NCBI RefSeq assembly: GCF_017183135.1
Contig: NZ_JADDXW010000006.1
Location: forward strand, 143,573 to 207,572
Length of the DNA: 64,000 nt
Origin: Aurantimonas marina
Lineage (GTDB): Bacteria > Pseudomonadota > Alphaproteobacteria > Rhizobiales > Rhizobiaceae
Direction: 5' to 3'
The notes under the pieces were generated by a model that had not been told where the DNA came from, ran no database searches, and was given only the letters and a program-made list of their open reading frames with translations. The number at the start of each line of letters is the position of its first letter. Within the stretch, counting starts at the first letter, position 1. Below are positions 8,635-16,010 of this stretch, one piece after another. Both the position numbers and the translations under genes were made by a program.

Positions 8635-9575
8635 CAGCCGCCACTCCCGAACCATGCGGGGAACAGCAGCGCGACCGCTCCGACCAGAAACAAATTGACC
8701 AGAGCGAGGGGGATCAGGACGACCCAGGCGGTTTTCATGAACCAGTCGAGCCGTACGAGCGGCATCAGATGGCCCGTCAGGGCCAGCGTCCCCGCGACAA
8801 ACAGCACCTTCAGGACGGTCCAGACCTCCGGCGGCAGGAAAGGCCCGGCGCCGCCGCCGAGAAAGAGAGGTACGGCGAAGGCGGCCGTCGACAAAAGCAG
8901 CGCCCGGTGGCCGAAGCGCCAGAGCAGCCTCGGTCCGCCCGACAGCTCCAGTTCAACGCCGCCGGCCAGATCCTTCGAGGCCAGAAGCGCGAACGGACCG
9001 GAGAAGGCCACCGCCAGAGCCGAAACGAGATAGATCAGGAAGCCGACCGGCTGGAGGATAACATTCCAGACATGCGCCTGTTGCCACGCGACGATCTTTC
9101 CCAACGCCAGCGACTCGGCCGGCAGCGCCACCGCTATGATGGTGATGGCGAAGGGCATCTCGTAGGCGAGCATCAGCCCGATGAAGCGATAGCCCGCGAT
9201 CAGCGGATATTTCGAGTTCGGACCCCAACCGGCAGCCCAAGCGGCCACCATGATCAGCGCAAACATGGCCGTGAAGAACACCACGCCGACCGAGAGGTCC
9301 GACCCCACCGCCTCGCCGGACAGCGGCATCACGGTCAAAGCGGCGAAGACCAACGTCACCAGTAGAATTGGCGCACCGAGCCACATCACCGGATCCGGCC
9401 GTTCGGTCGGCCGGCGCTCCTTCATCAGATCGCGCAGAGCATCGCGGAAAGGTGCGGCCAGCGTGGCCAGACCCACCGGCGCGCCCGCGACGAACGACCG
9501 CGCCACCCGGTCGACGACGGCGAGATAGGCGACGCCAATCGTCACAAGCACGAGGGTTGCAATGGCCGCCGTCAA
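8634..9575 (-). CDS. nuoH: Complex I-like subunit NuoH, divergent
   Basis: A 313-residue polytopic protein of the NuoH (ND1)/hydrogenase membrane subunit family. The start taken is TTG (LTAAIATLVL), which overlaps the stop of the NuoB/D-like gene as TTGA; no better start gives a sensible N-terminus. The quinone-chamber loops are degenerate compared with respiratory NuoH: the RxGPNRxG motif is replaced by FVAGAPVG, and the acidic loop is reduced to AGGVELELSGGP. The fold is supported by YRFIGLMLAYEMPFAITI. It would anchor the NuoB/D-like protein to the membrane arm. Confidence 0.85.
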   Translation of the reverse strand: MTAAIATLVLVTIGVAYLAVVDRVARSFVAGAPVGLATLAAPFRDALRDLMKERRPTERPDPVMWLGAPILLVTLVFAALTVMPLSGEAVGSDLSVGVVFFTAMFALIMVAAWAAGWGPNSKYPLIAGYRFIGLMLAYEMPFAITIIAVALPAESLALGKIVAWQQAHVWNVILQPVGFLIYLVSALAVAFSGPFALLASKDLAGGVELELSGGPRLLWRFGHRALLLSTAAFAVPLFLGGGAGPFLPPEVWTVLKVLFVAGTLALTGHLMPLVRLDWFMKTAWVVLIPLALVNLFLVGAVALLFPAWFGSGG

Positions 9576-10852
9576 GGAAGCATCGCCTCTTCGTTCGACA
9601 GGGACAGGCTCGCGACGATCATCACCGCCTCCGAAAAAAGCCGGCCGCCAAGCAGCATCGGCAGATGCGCCAACAGCGCGCCTGTCGCGGAGCGCCAAGC
9701 TCCCGCAGTTTCCGATAACGGTCCCGTCGGTGTCTCGGCGGCCGTCGATTGCTTGTCACCTGCACGGGCGATCAGATCCAGCGACTGCCGGCTTTCGCGC
9801 ACCAAAAGGCGGAACCGCGCCGCCGTGTCGCCGGCCTCCTCGACAAGCGGCTCGAAGCCGAGGTCGCGATAGGCCTCGCAGACATCACGGCGGTCGAGCG
9901 GCAGGCCGGCGGCCCGGGCGGCGAAGCCGGCCATGCCAGCGCTTTCGATCATCCGCCGGTCGAGGAGGCCGAAGCCGGCAAACCGCGTCTCTGCGTTCGC
10001 GCGCTCGATCTCCGACAGACCATCGCGCACCGTTGGCGCGTCGACGTCTCCGGCAACCGCGAGCGCCCGACGGGCCAGTCCTTCGAGGCCGGCCAGGGCC
10101 AGCATGTCCGCAATTCGCGCCAGATGATGTCGCATCCGAGCTGTCTCAAGCTCCCGGATCGCCATCGGCTGACCCCGCGTCGCGCGCAGAAATGGCGCAA
10201 TGGCGACCCCGACCGCGAGCAAGTCGTCTGGGTGGACGTCGGCTTCCAGAAACCGTGCTTCCCCGCATTCGCGGACCCGCGCGCCTTGCAGGTGGAGCTT
10301 CATATGCAGGCCGGATGGTAGATGCGGGAAGAATGGCCCGAGCCCGGTCGGCAGATCGCCGAGATTCAGCCCATCGGTATCCATCATCGTCATGGCCATC
10401 GGGCGACCATAGGGCTTACCGCCCATCATGCCTTCACCGCCCTGTCCATAATCGCCCTTGCCGCGCCATTCGGCGGGCGGAACATCGTCGTGGAGCGCCT
10501 TCCATCCGACTGCCGCCGGATCGAGCAGGGCGCCGCGTACCGTCTGCGCATCCCAGTGGTCCAACGAGAGAACCGGCAGCCCGGTCGGCGTCGGGTCAGC
10601 GCCGGCCGGCCGCAGCCAGACAACCGCTCGCGGCAGGGCAAAGGTCTCGAACAGATCCCTCAGCGGGACGTTCCAGCTCGGCGGCACGAGACCGGTCAGG
10701 AGAAGAATATCGCCATTGTGGGGCGCCGTCGTCCGCGAAACCGCCCCATCCCCAACCAGACGGTTCCATGCCCGTTCGCCGCCCGCCCCGACGACGGGGA
10801 AGGCTGTCGGCGTGGCGAAGGCAAAATTGCGAAGACGCTCGATCAGTCCCAT
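9572..10852 (-). CDS. Fused NuoB/NuoD-like protein lacking Fe-S cysteines
   Basis: A 426-residue protein. Residues 1-85 align by eye with NuoB (NGDILLLTGLVPPSWN in the place of the family's DVMIVAGTVTNKM), but the double-cysteine site reads FPVVGAGGE and the later cysteine sites read GLVPPSW and VVWLRPAG. There is no cysteine before Cys196. The second half resembles NuoD/hydrogenase large subunit: SGLHMKLHLQGARV, ETARMRHHLARIAD, and GDTAARFRLLVRESRQS. The HPAAHG-type quinone motif is missing. It starts inside nuoA and is followed by nuoH. It probably caps the membrane arm without carrying cluster N2. Confidence 0.8.
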   Translation of the reverse strand: MGLIERLRNFAFATPTAFPVVGAGGERAWNRLVGDGAVSRTTAPHNGDILLLTGLVPPSWNVPLRDLFETFALPRAVVWLRPAGADPTPTGLPVLSLDHWDAQTVRGALLDPAAVGWKALHDDVPPAEWRGKGDYGQGGEGMMGGKPYGRPMAMTMMDTDGLNLGDLPTGLGPFFPHLPSGLHMKLHLQGARVRECGEARFLEADVHPDDLLAVGVAIAPFLRATRGQPMAIRELETARMRHHLARIADMLALAGLEGLARRALAVAGDVDAPTVRDGLSEIERANAETRFAGFGLLDRRMIESAGMAGFAARAAGLPLDRRDVCEAYRDLGFEPLVEEAGDTAARFRLLVRESRQSLDLIARAGDKQSTAAETPTGPLSETAGAWRSATGALLAHLPMLLGGRLFSEAVMIVASLSLSNEEAMLP

Positions 10853-11199
10853 TCGAACGCCTTCTCACGCCACGCATAAAGAATGCCGATAACGAGAATG
10901 GCGATGAAGATGCCCATCTCCGCCAACGCCTTCACTCCCTCTTCGAGGAAGACGACAGCCCATGGATACATGAACACCATCTCCATATCGAAGAGGATGA
11001 AGACCAGCGCGAAGCCGAAAAACCGAGCGTGGTACTGGTGCCAGGCGTGAACGTCGGGCGCCTGCCCGCTCTCGAACGGCACCAGCGCCGGTTCGATCCG
11101 CAGACACGGTGCGAGGTAGCGATTGAGAGACAGAAGGAGGGCGGCCAGGACGCCGCCACACAGGGAAAAGTAAAGGATCGTGCCGTAGGCTGTGGTCAC
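10843..11199 (-). CDS. nuoA: Complex I-like subunit NuoA, first gene of the operon
   Basis: A 118-residue, three-helix NuoA (ND3) homologue. It keeps the signature FGFALVFILFDMEMVFMYPWA, including the acidic pair in helix 2. The loop that is YECG in respiratory complexes reads FESGQAP here, so the redox-state-sensing cysteine is replaced by serine. It overlaps the NuoB/D-like gene by 10 bases and opens an eight-gene nuo operon running toward position 2699. The absence of nuoE, F, G and I around it means no NADH-binding module is encoded here. Confidence 0.92.
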   Translation of the reverse strand: MTTAYGTILYFSLCGGVLAALLLSLNRYLAPCLRIEPALVPFESGQAPDVHAWHQYHARFFGFALVFILFDMEMVFMYPWAVVFLEEGVKALAEMGIFIAILVIGILYAWREKAFEWD

Positions 11200-11642
11200 G
11201 CCGTCGTCCTCGCGTCAAACGGTTGCGACCGCAATCGCCCCGCGGTGGTCCCATCCGGCTTTGGAATTCGCTCACTTGTCGCGCGCATTTCACTATTGTT
11301 CGAGGAGTCCTCAAGGAGACTCTGGTGCATGACAGGTATCCCCGTGGCTGGGCGGCAACAAGCTGCGCCTTCCAGCCACGGGAAGGTCAACCCCGGTCGG
11401 CGGATAAATGCGGAAACGACTACCGGTCGCGCTTGTCCTCATGGAATCGTTCGACCGTGGCGCCTTGATGATCCGGCCCGCTCGACCTGCCTATTCGGGC
11501 CGGCACGATTGGTCTTTGTAAACCGATGCTCGATGTCATGCTCGCGGCGGCGGATGTTTTCTATTGCTCTTCAAACCTTCCGACTGTTTATCCGGAATAC
11601 TCTTTTTCGACTCGCCTTGCATTCTGGACCTGGACATAGCGG
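11200..11642. other. Intergenic region between nuoA and ugd
   Basis: This 443-base gap separates two divergent genes, so it must hold the promoters of the complex I-like operon (leftward) and of ugd (rightward). I see no convincing coding frame, tRNA or strong stem-loop in it. No confident -35/-10 pair could be chosen by eye. Confidence 0.5.
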
Positions 11643-12992
11643 ATGATGATCACGGTGATTGGTAGCGGCTATGTCGGGCTGGTGGCCGGCGCCTGTTTGG
11701 CCGAACTTGGCAACGATGTCGTTTGCATCGACACTGACCCCGCCAAGATCGACATGTTGCGGCGAGGCCAAGTGCCGATCTTCGAGCCCGGTCTCGAGCC
11801 GCTGCTGCAGCGCGGCCAACAGTCCGGACGGCTGGAATTCACCACCGACTACGACCTCGCCGTCGGCCGCAGCACCATCTTCCTGATCGCCGTCGGCACG
11901 CCGCCCGAGGAAGATGGCAGCGCGGATTTGCGCCACGTCCTGTCCGCTGCGGCGGCGATCGGCGAGCGACTGACGCAAAAATCGGTGATCGTCAACAAAT
12001 CGACGGTCCCGGTGGACACCGCGGCAAAGGTCGAGGCAGTGATCGCCGACAGGCTTCGATCTCGCGGCGTCGAGGTGGAGTTCGCGGTCGTGAGCAATCC
12101 TGAATTCCTCAAGGAGGGGGCCGCGATCGAGGACTTCACGCGGCCGGACCGCATCATCATCGGAAGTTCCGATACTTGGGCCACCGAAGTGATGCGGAAT
12201 CTGTACGCGCCTCTCAATCGTCGCCAGGACAAGATCATCGTCATGGATCCGCGGAGCGCGGAACTGACGAAATATGCGGCAAATGCGATGCTTGCGACAC
12301 GCATCAGCTTCATGAACGAGCTTGCCCATCTCTCGGAAGCCGTGGGAGCGGACATCGAGGCGGTGCGGCGCGGCATCGGAAGCGACCCCCGCATCGGCTT
12401 TCGGTTCCTTTATCCCGGCAGCGGATATGGCGGCAGCTGCTTCCCCAAGGACGCCCGCGCCCTGATACGCATGGGCGCGGAGCGCGAGGTGCCGTTGCGC
12501 GTCATGCATGCGGTGGAAGAGGCGAACGAACGCCAGAAGCACGCGCTTTTCGAAAAGCTTGCCGCATTTTACGGTGGTGCGCGCGGACTGGACGGCAAGA
12601 CGATCGCGCTTTGGGGGCTCTCCTTCAAGCCCGATACGGACGACATGCGCGAAGCCCCCAGTTGCGTGTTAATAGAGGACTTGCTGTCCCATGGCGCCCA
12701 GGTGCGGGCCTACGATCCGGCGGCGATGAAGCAGACGCGGCAAATTTTCGCGGATGCTTCGCGGCTAACCTTGTGCCCCAGTGCCGCGGATGCGTTGGAG
12801 GGAAGCGACGCCCTCGCCATCGTGACCGAGTGGCGCGAGTTTCGTAGCCCCGATTTCGATGAAATCGCGTCCCGGCTGAAGGACAAGGCGGTCTTCGATG
12901 GCCGCAACATGTACGAGCGAAGCGCCACCGATGCCGCCGGCCTGGCCTATTTCGACATCGGGAGGAATCCCGTCGAGCCCCGGGAGAGGTAA
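11643..12992 (+). CDS. ugd: UDP-glucose 6-dehydrogenase
   Basis: A 449-residue NAD-dependent enzyme that oxidises UDP-glucose to UDP-glucuronate for exopolysaccharide, capsule or lipid A sugars. The Rossmann start is MITVIGSGYVGLVAGACLAE, followed by the family's INKSTVPVDT and NPEFLKEGAA. The catalytic loop YGGSCFPKDARAL contains the nucleophilic cysteine, and FKPDTDDMREAPS marks the third domain. Full length. It converges on a CapD-type sugar-nucleotide dehydratase, so both probably feed surface polysaccharide synthesis. A second ATG one codon in is an equally possible start. Confidence 0.96.
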   Translation: MMITVIGSGYVGLVAGACLAELGNDVVCIDTDPAKIDMLRRGQVPIFEPGLEPLLQRGQQSGRLEFTTDYDLAVGRSTIFLIAVGTPPEEDGSADLRHVLSAAAAIGERLTQKSVIVNKSTVPVDTAAKVEAVIADRLRSRGVEVEFAVVSNPEFLKEGAAIEDFTRPDRIIIGSSDTWATEVMRNLYAPLNRRQDKIIVMDPRSAELTKYAANAMLATRISFMNELAHLSEAVGADIEAVRRGIGSDPRIGFRFLYPGSGYGGSCFPKDARALIRMGAEREVPLRVMHAVEEANERQKHALFEKLAAFYGGARGLDGKTIALWGLSFKPDTDDMREAPSCVLIEDLLSHGAQVRAYDPAAMKQTRQIFADASRLTLCPSAADALEGSDALAIVTEWREFRSPDFDEIASRLKDKAVFDGRNMYERSATDAAGLAYFDIGRNPVEPRER

Positions 12993-13032
12993 CCGCACCA
13001 GTCTGCGCAAGATACCTGCGGGACAGACGACC

Positions 13033-15054
13033 TCAATGATCGCCAGCGTCGGATTTCTCGTGACCGGTGTCGCTCGTAAGAGCGACGAGTTCGGGTGGAA
13101 GCGTATACGGCCCGCCCTTCATCATGGCGAGCACCTCCTCGCCAGGGTTGAATTCGGTTACGGTCGACTTCAACAGACGCAAGGCTCCCGCCAGGTCGTG
13201 CGCATCGATCAGACGTCTCATCTCGTCAAAGATACGCAGGATGACGCCGCACTCGATCGCCCGCGGGAACGCCACGAGGATTCCCTCGATATCGGTCTGT
13301 CCCAAAGTCTCGCGGGCGTCGAACAGCTCTTCATAGAGCTTTTCGCCGGGCCGCAACCCGGTATAGACGATGTTCACGTCGATATCCGGCCGCAAGCCGG
13401 AAAGGCGAATGACGTTCCGCGCAAGATCGGCGATCTTCACCGGAGCGCCCATGTCGACCACGAAAATCCTCCCGCGTTCCTCGGGTTCTTCCAGACTGTG
13501 GGCGGCCGATTGCAGCACCAGTAGGCAGGCTTCCGGAATCGTCATAAAATAGCGTTCGATCTCCGGATGGGTAACCGTCAGGGGGCCGCCCGCCTTCAAC
13601 TGCTTTTCGAACAGCGGAACGACGGAACCGGCCGAGCCGAGGACATTGCCGAAACGGACGGTGACGAAACGGGTCCCGGTCTTGCCGGCACTGAGGTCCA
13701 TCGCCTGGCAGAACATCTCCGCCATCCGCTTGCTGGCGCCCATGACGTTCGCCGGATTGACGGCCTTGTCCGTGGAGATCATGACCACGGCGCCCACCTT
13801 GGCGCGCACGGCGGCCTCCGCCACGTTGCGGGTTCCGATCGCATTGGTGAACAGCCCTTCGAGCGGCTGTGCTTCGACGATCGGCACATGCTTCAGCGCC
13901 GCCGCGTGGAAGATCACGTCCGGCTGGTGCATATCGATGATGCGGGCGATCCCTTCCCTTTCGCGCACGTTGCACAACAGCGGATACAGGTCGTATTGCG
14001 GATTGTTCCGGCGAAGCTCGGCATCGATCGCGTAAAGCAGGTACTCGCTGGCATCCACAAGGATCAGGCTCGCCGGTTCGAGGGCGACGATCTGGCGGAC
14101 GAGCTCCGATCCGATCGAGCCGCCCGCGCCGGTTATCAGGATCTTCTGATCCTTGATCATGGTCGCCATTTTCGGGAGGTTTAACTGTAACGGCTTGCGC
14201 TGCAACAAATCTTCAAGCTTGATCGGCCGGACATCCATCTCCGAGCCGAGTTCGCGAAGGTCGAGAACCTTCGGCAAGCGCAGCATCTCGAGGTGATGCT
14301 CGCTGGCGATGTCGATCAGATCCTGCATTCGCGCGTGGCGCTCGTAGTCGTCGCGCGTCCGCGTCAGGATCAACGCTTCCGGCCGGCGGCCCTGTCGGTC
14401 GAAACGCCGGATGATCTGCGGCAGTTTCTCCAGGGAGCCGAGCACCGGAACGCCGCGAATGAACCGGCCGGTGCGGCGTCCGCGTTCGTCGATGATTGCC
14501 AGAACCTCGAAGGCCTGCCCGCTTCGTTCCGCGATCGTCTTCAAGAACGTCTCGCTGTTATCGCCCGCGCCGATCAACAGGACGCGTTTGGCCACGCCGC
14601 CATCTCTGCGGACATCCCGGCGCGTATCCCGCCAGTTGCGGTAAACCCGATAAACGGCGCGCGGCGCCGCCAGCAAGACGATCAGAAACGCCCACGCGAT
14701 AATCATGGACGAGCGCGGGATCGCCTCCAGCCGCACCAGCAGGAAATGAGCGACGATGAAAATTGAAACGGCGATGGTCGCCGCCTTGATGATCGCCACC
14801 AGATCCGGGAGCGACGCATAGCGCCAGACGCCCCGGTTCATCCCGAGCACGAAGCCGACGATGCCGACGACCGCGCCAAAGATAATCGCCGCGAGGCCAT
14901 ATTCCGGCAAGTTGGCAAGGACCCTGTTCAGGTCCAGCCGCAGGACCAAAGCCAGAAACAGCGCCGCGGCCCCCATGATGCTGTCATGGACTAAAGCTAT
15001 GCCTCGAAGGAAAAGCATCCGGGAGACGTGACTTGAACGTGCCATAACAACCAT
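13033..15054 (-). CDS. Membrane-bound nucleotide-sugar 4,6-dehydratase (CapD/PglF/WbpM type)
   Basis: About 673 residues. Four N-terminal membrane helices are followed by a CoA-binding-like Rossmann domain (RVLLIGAGDNSETF) and a C-terminal short-chain dehydratase domain with ILITGAGGSIGSELVRQI and the catalytic region MISTDKAVNPANVMGASKR. Members convert UDP-GlcNAc or a related sugar to a 4-keto-6-deoxy intermediate at the membrane. The start is one of two ATGs 9 bases apart (15054 or 15045) behind GGGTGG; longer upstream reading lacks a ribosome site. It converges with ugd. Confidence 0.93.
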   Translation of the reverse strand: MVVMARSSHVSRMLFLRGIALVHDSIMGAAALFLALVLRLDLNRVLANLPEYGLAAIIFGAVVGIVGFVLGMNRGVWRYASLPDLVAIIKAATIAVSIFIVAHFLLVRLEAIPRSSMIIAWAFLIVLLAAPRAVYRVYRNWRDTRRDVRRDGGVAKRVLLIGAGDNSETFLKTIAERSGQAFEVLAIIDERGRRTGRFIRGVPVLGSLEKLPQIIRRFDRQGRRPEALILTRTRDDYERHARMQDLIDIASEHHLEMLRLPKVLDLRELGSEMDVRPIKLEDLLQRKPLQLNLPKMATMIKDQKILITGAGGSIGSELVRQIVALEPASLILVDASEYLLYAIDAELRRNNPQYDLYPLLCNVREREGIARIIDMHQPDVIFHAAALKHVPIVEAQPLEGLFTNAIGTRNVAEAAVRAKVGAVVMISTDKAVNPANVMGASKRMAEMFCQAMDLSAGKTGTRFVTVRFGNVLGSAGSVVPLFEKQLKAGGPLTVTHPEIERYFMTIPEACLLVLQSAAHSLEEPEERGRIFVVDMGAPVKIADLARNVIRLSGLRPDIDVNIVYTGLRPGEKLYEELFDARETLGQTDIEGILVAFPRAIECGVILRIFDEMRRLIDAHDLAGALRLLKSTVTEFNPGEEVLAMMKGGPYTLPPELVALTSDTGHEKSDAGDH

Positions 15055-15241
15055 CCACCCACAGTGGAAATTCGAAGGAATTAAATGTTTCTTATCCAAA
15101 AAATCCGCCGGGGGATAGGCCGAGGTCCCTTCTACCCCAGGGGGCATCAGCATGACGTGCTTCATGGCCGGAGTTTGGCCCCCCGGCAAGTCGGGCATAT
15201 GACAGGCGCCGCCCGTCCCGGCGGAAGTTGATTGCGCCGGT

Positions 15242-15916
15242 TCAGTTTTCGACGATCGCCACCAGGGTCTGCAGCTTGTGCTGGAGATGTTCCTTCATCA
15301 ACCGTCCCAGAAGCGCGGCGTTTCGAGCTGCCAGCGCGGCATGGATGGCTTCATGTTCCCGGGTCGCGGCAAGCCATCGCTCGGGCGTCAGATTGGCTTG
15401 GTAGCGCGCGCGGTAGACCCTACGCGCCACCATGGCGTGGTGCTGAATGAGGGTGGGATTGCCGGCGGCGGCCAGGATGGCGCCGTGGATCGCCTGATTG
15501 ATCTCGAAATAGGCCGGGCGGTCGTGAGTCTCGTAGGTTTGACGGAGCCGCCGTGTCAGATCGCCGATCGACGCGATATCCGGCTCGGATGCCCGCTCGG
15601 CCGCGAGTTCCCCGGCCAGACCTTCCAGCGCCGCGATCAGGGGAAACAATTCCGCGAGTTCCGCCAGTGTCTGCCGGGACACGATGGCGCCACGGTTGGG
15701 AACGAGTTGAACGAGCCCTTCGTGGGCCAGAACCTTCAGAGCTTCCCGGACCGGTGTCCGCGATACGCCGAAGCGTTCGGTCAGCGCTTTTTCCGGCACC
15801 TTCTCGCCCGACTTCAGTTCGCCTTCCATGATCATCCGGCGCATTCGGTCCGTGAGTTCGACCGCCAGCGCGGGACGCGTTACGAATCCGTCGGGGGTAA
15901 GGTCAGCAAGGCTCAT
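15242..15916 (-). CDS. GntR-family regulator with FCD domain
   Basis: A 224-residue repressor-type protein: an N-terminal winged helix (LTERFGVSRTPVREALKVLAHEGL, read as two parts) about residues 35-75 and an FCD ligand domain with the usual metal-binding histidines (EINQAIHGAILAAAGN and HEAIHAALAARN). FCD regulators typically sense carboxylic acids. It lies 94 bases downstream of the FAD/Fe-S dehydrogenase gene on the same strand and is probably co-transcribed with it, making it the likely controller of that gene and of the divergent aminotransferase-TRAP operon. Confidence 0.92.
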   Translation of the reverse strand: MSLADLTPDGFVTRPALAVELTDRMRRMIMEGELKSGEKVPEKALTERFGVSRTPVREALKVLAHEGLVQLVPNRGAIVSRQTLAELAELFPLIAALEGLAGELAAERASEPDIASIGDLTRRLRQTYETHDRPAYFEINQAIHGAILAAAGNPTLIQHHAMVARRVYRARYQANLTPERWLAATREHEAIHAALAARNAALLGRLMKEHLQHKLQTLVAIVEN

Positions 15917-16010
15917 GTCTCATTGTCCTGCGTCAGTATGGCGAGCCGCCGAGAGGCCGTCGCGCTTGATCTTGGTCCCACCGCAACACACAGCGGACGG
16001 AATGCCGCTG

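Noticed and set aside
9576..9698. A longer N-terminus for NuoH, reading 41 codons upstream of the TTG
   Set aside because: The extra residues are hydrophilic, lie inside the NuoB/D-like gene and have no family counterpart; the TTGA junction fits operon style.
9562..11646. A 694-codon plus-strand frame opposite nuoH, the NuoB/D-like gene and nuoA
   Set aside because: Shadow of the real minus-strand operon; low-complexity Arg/Pro/Ala composition and no motifs.
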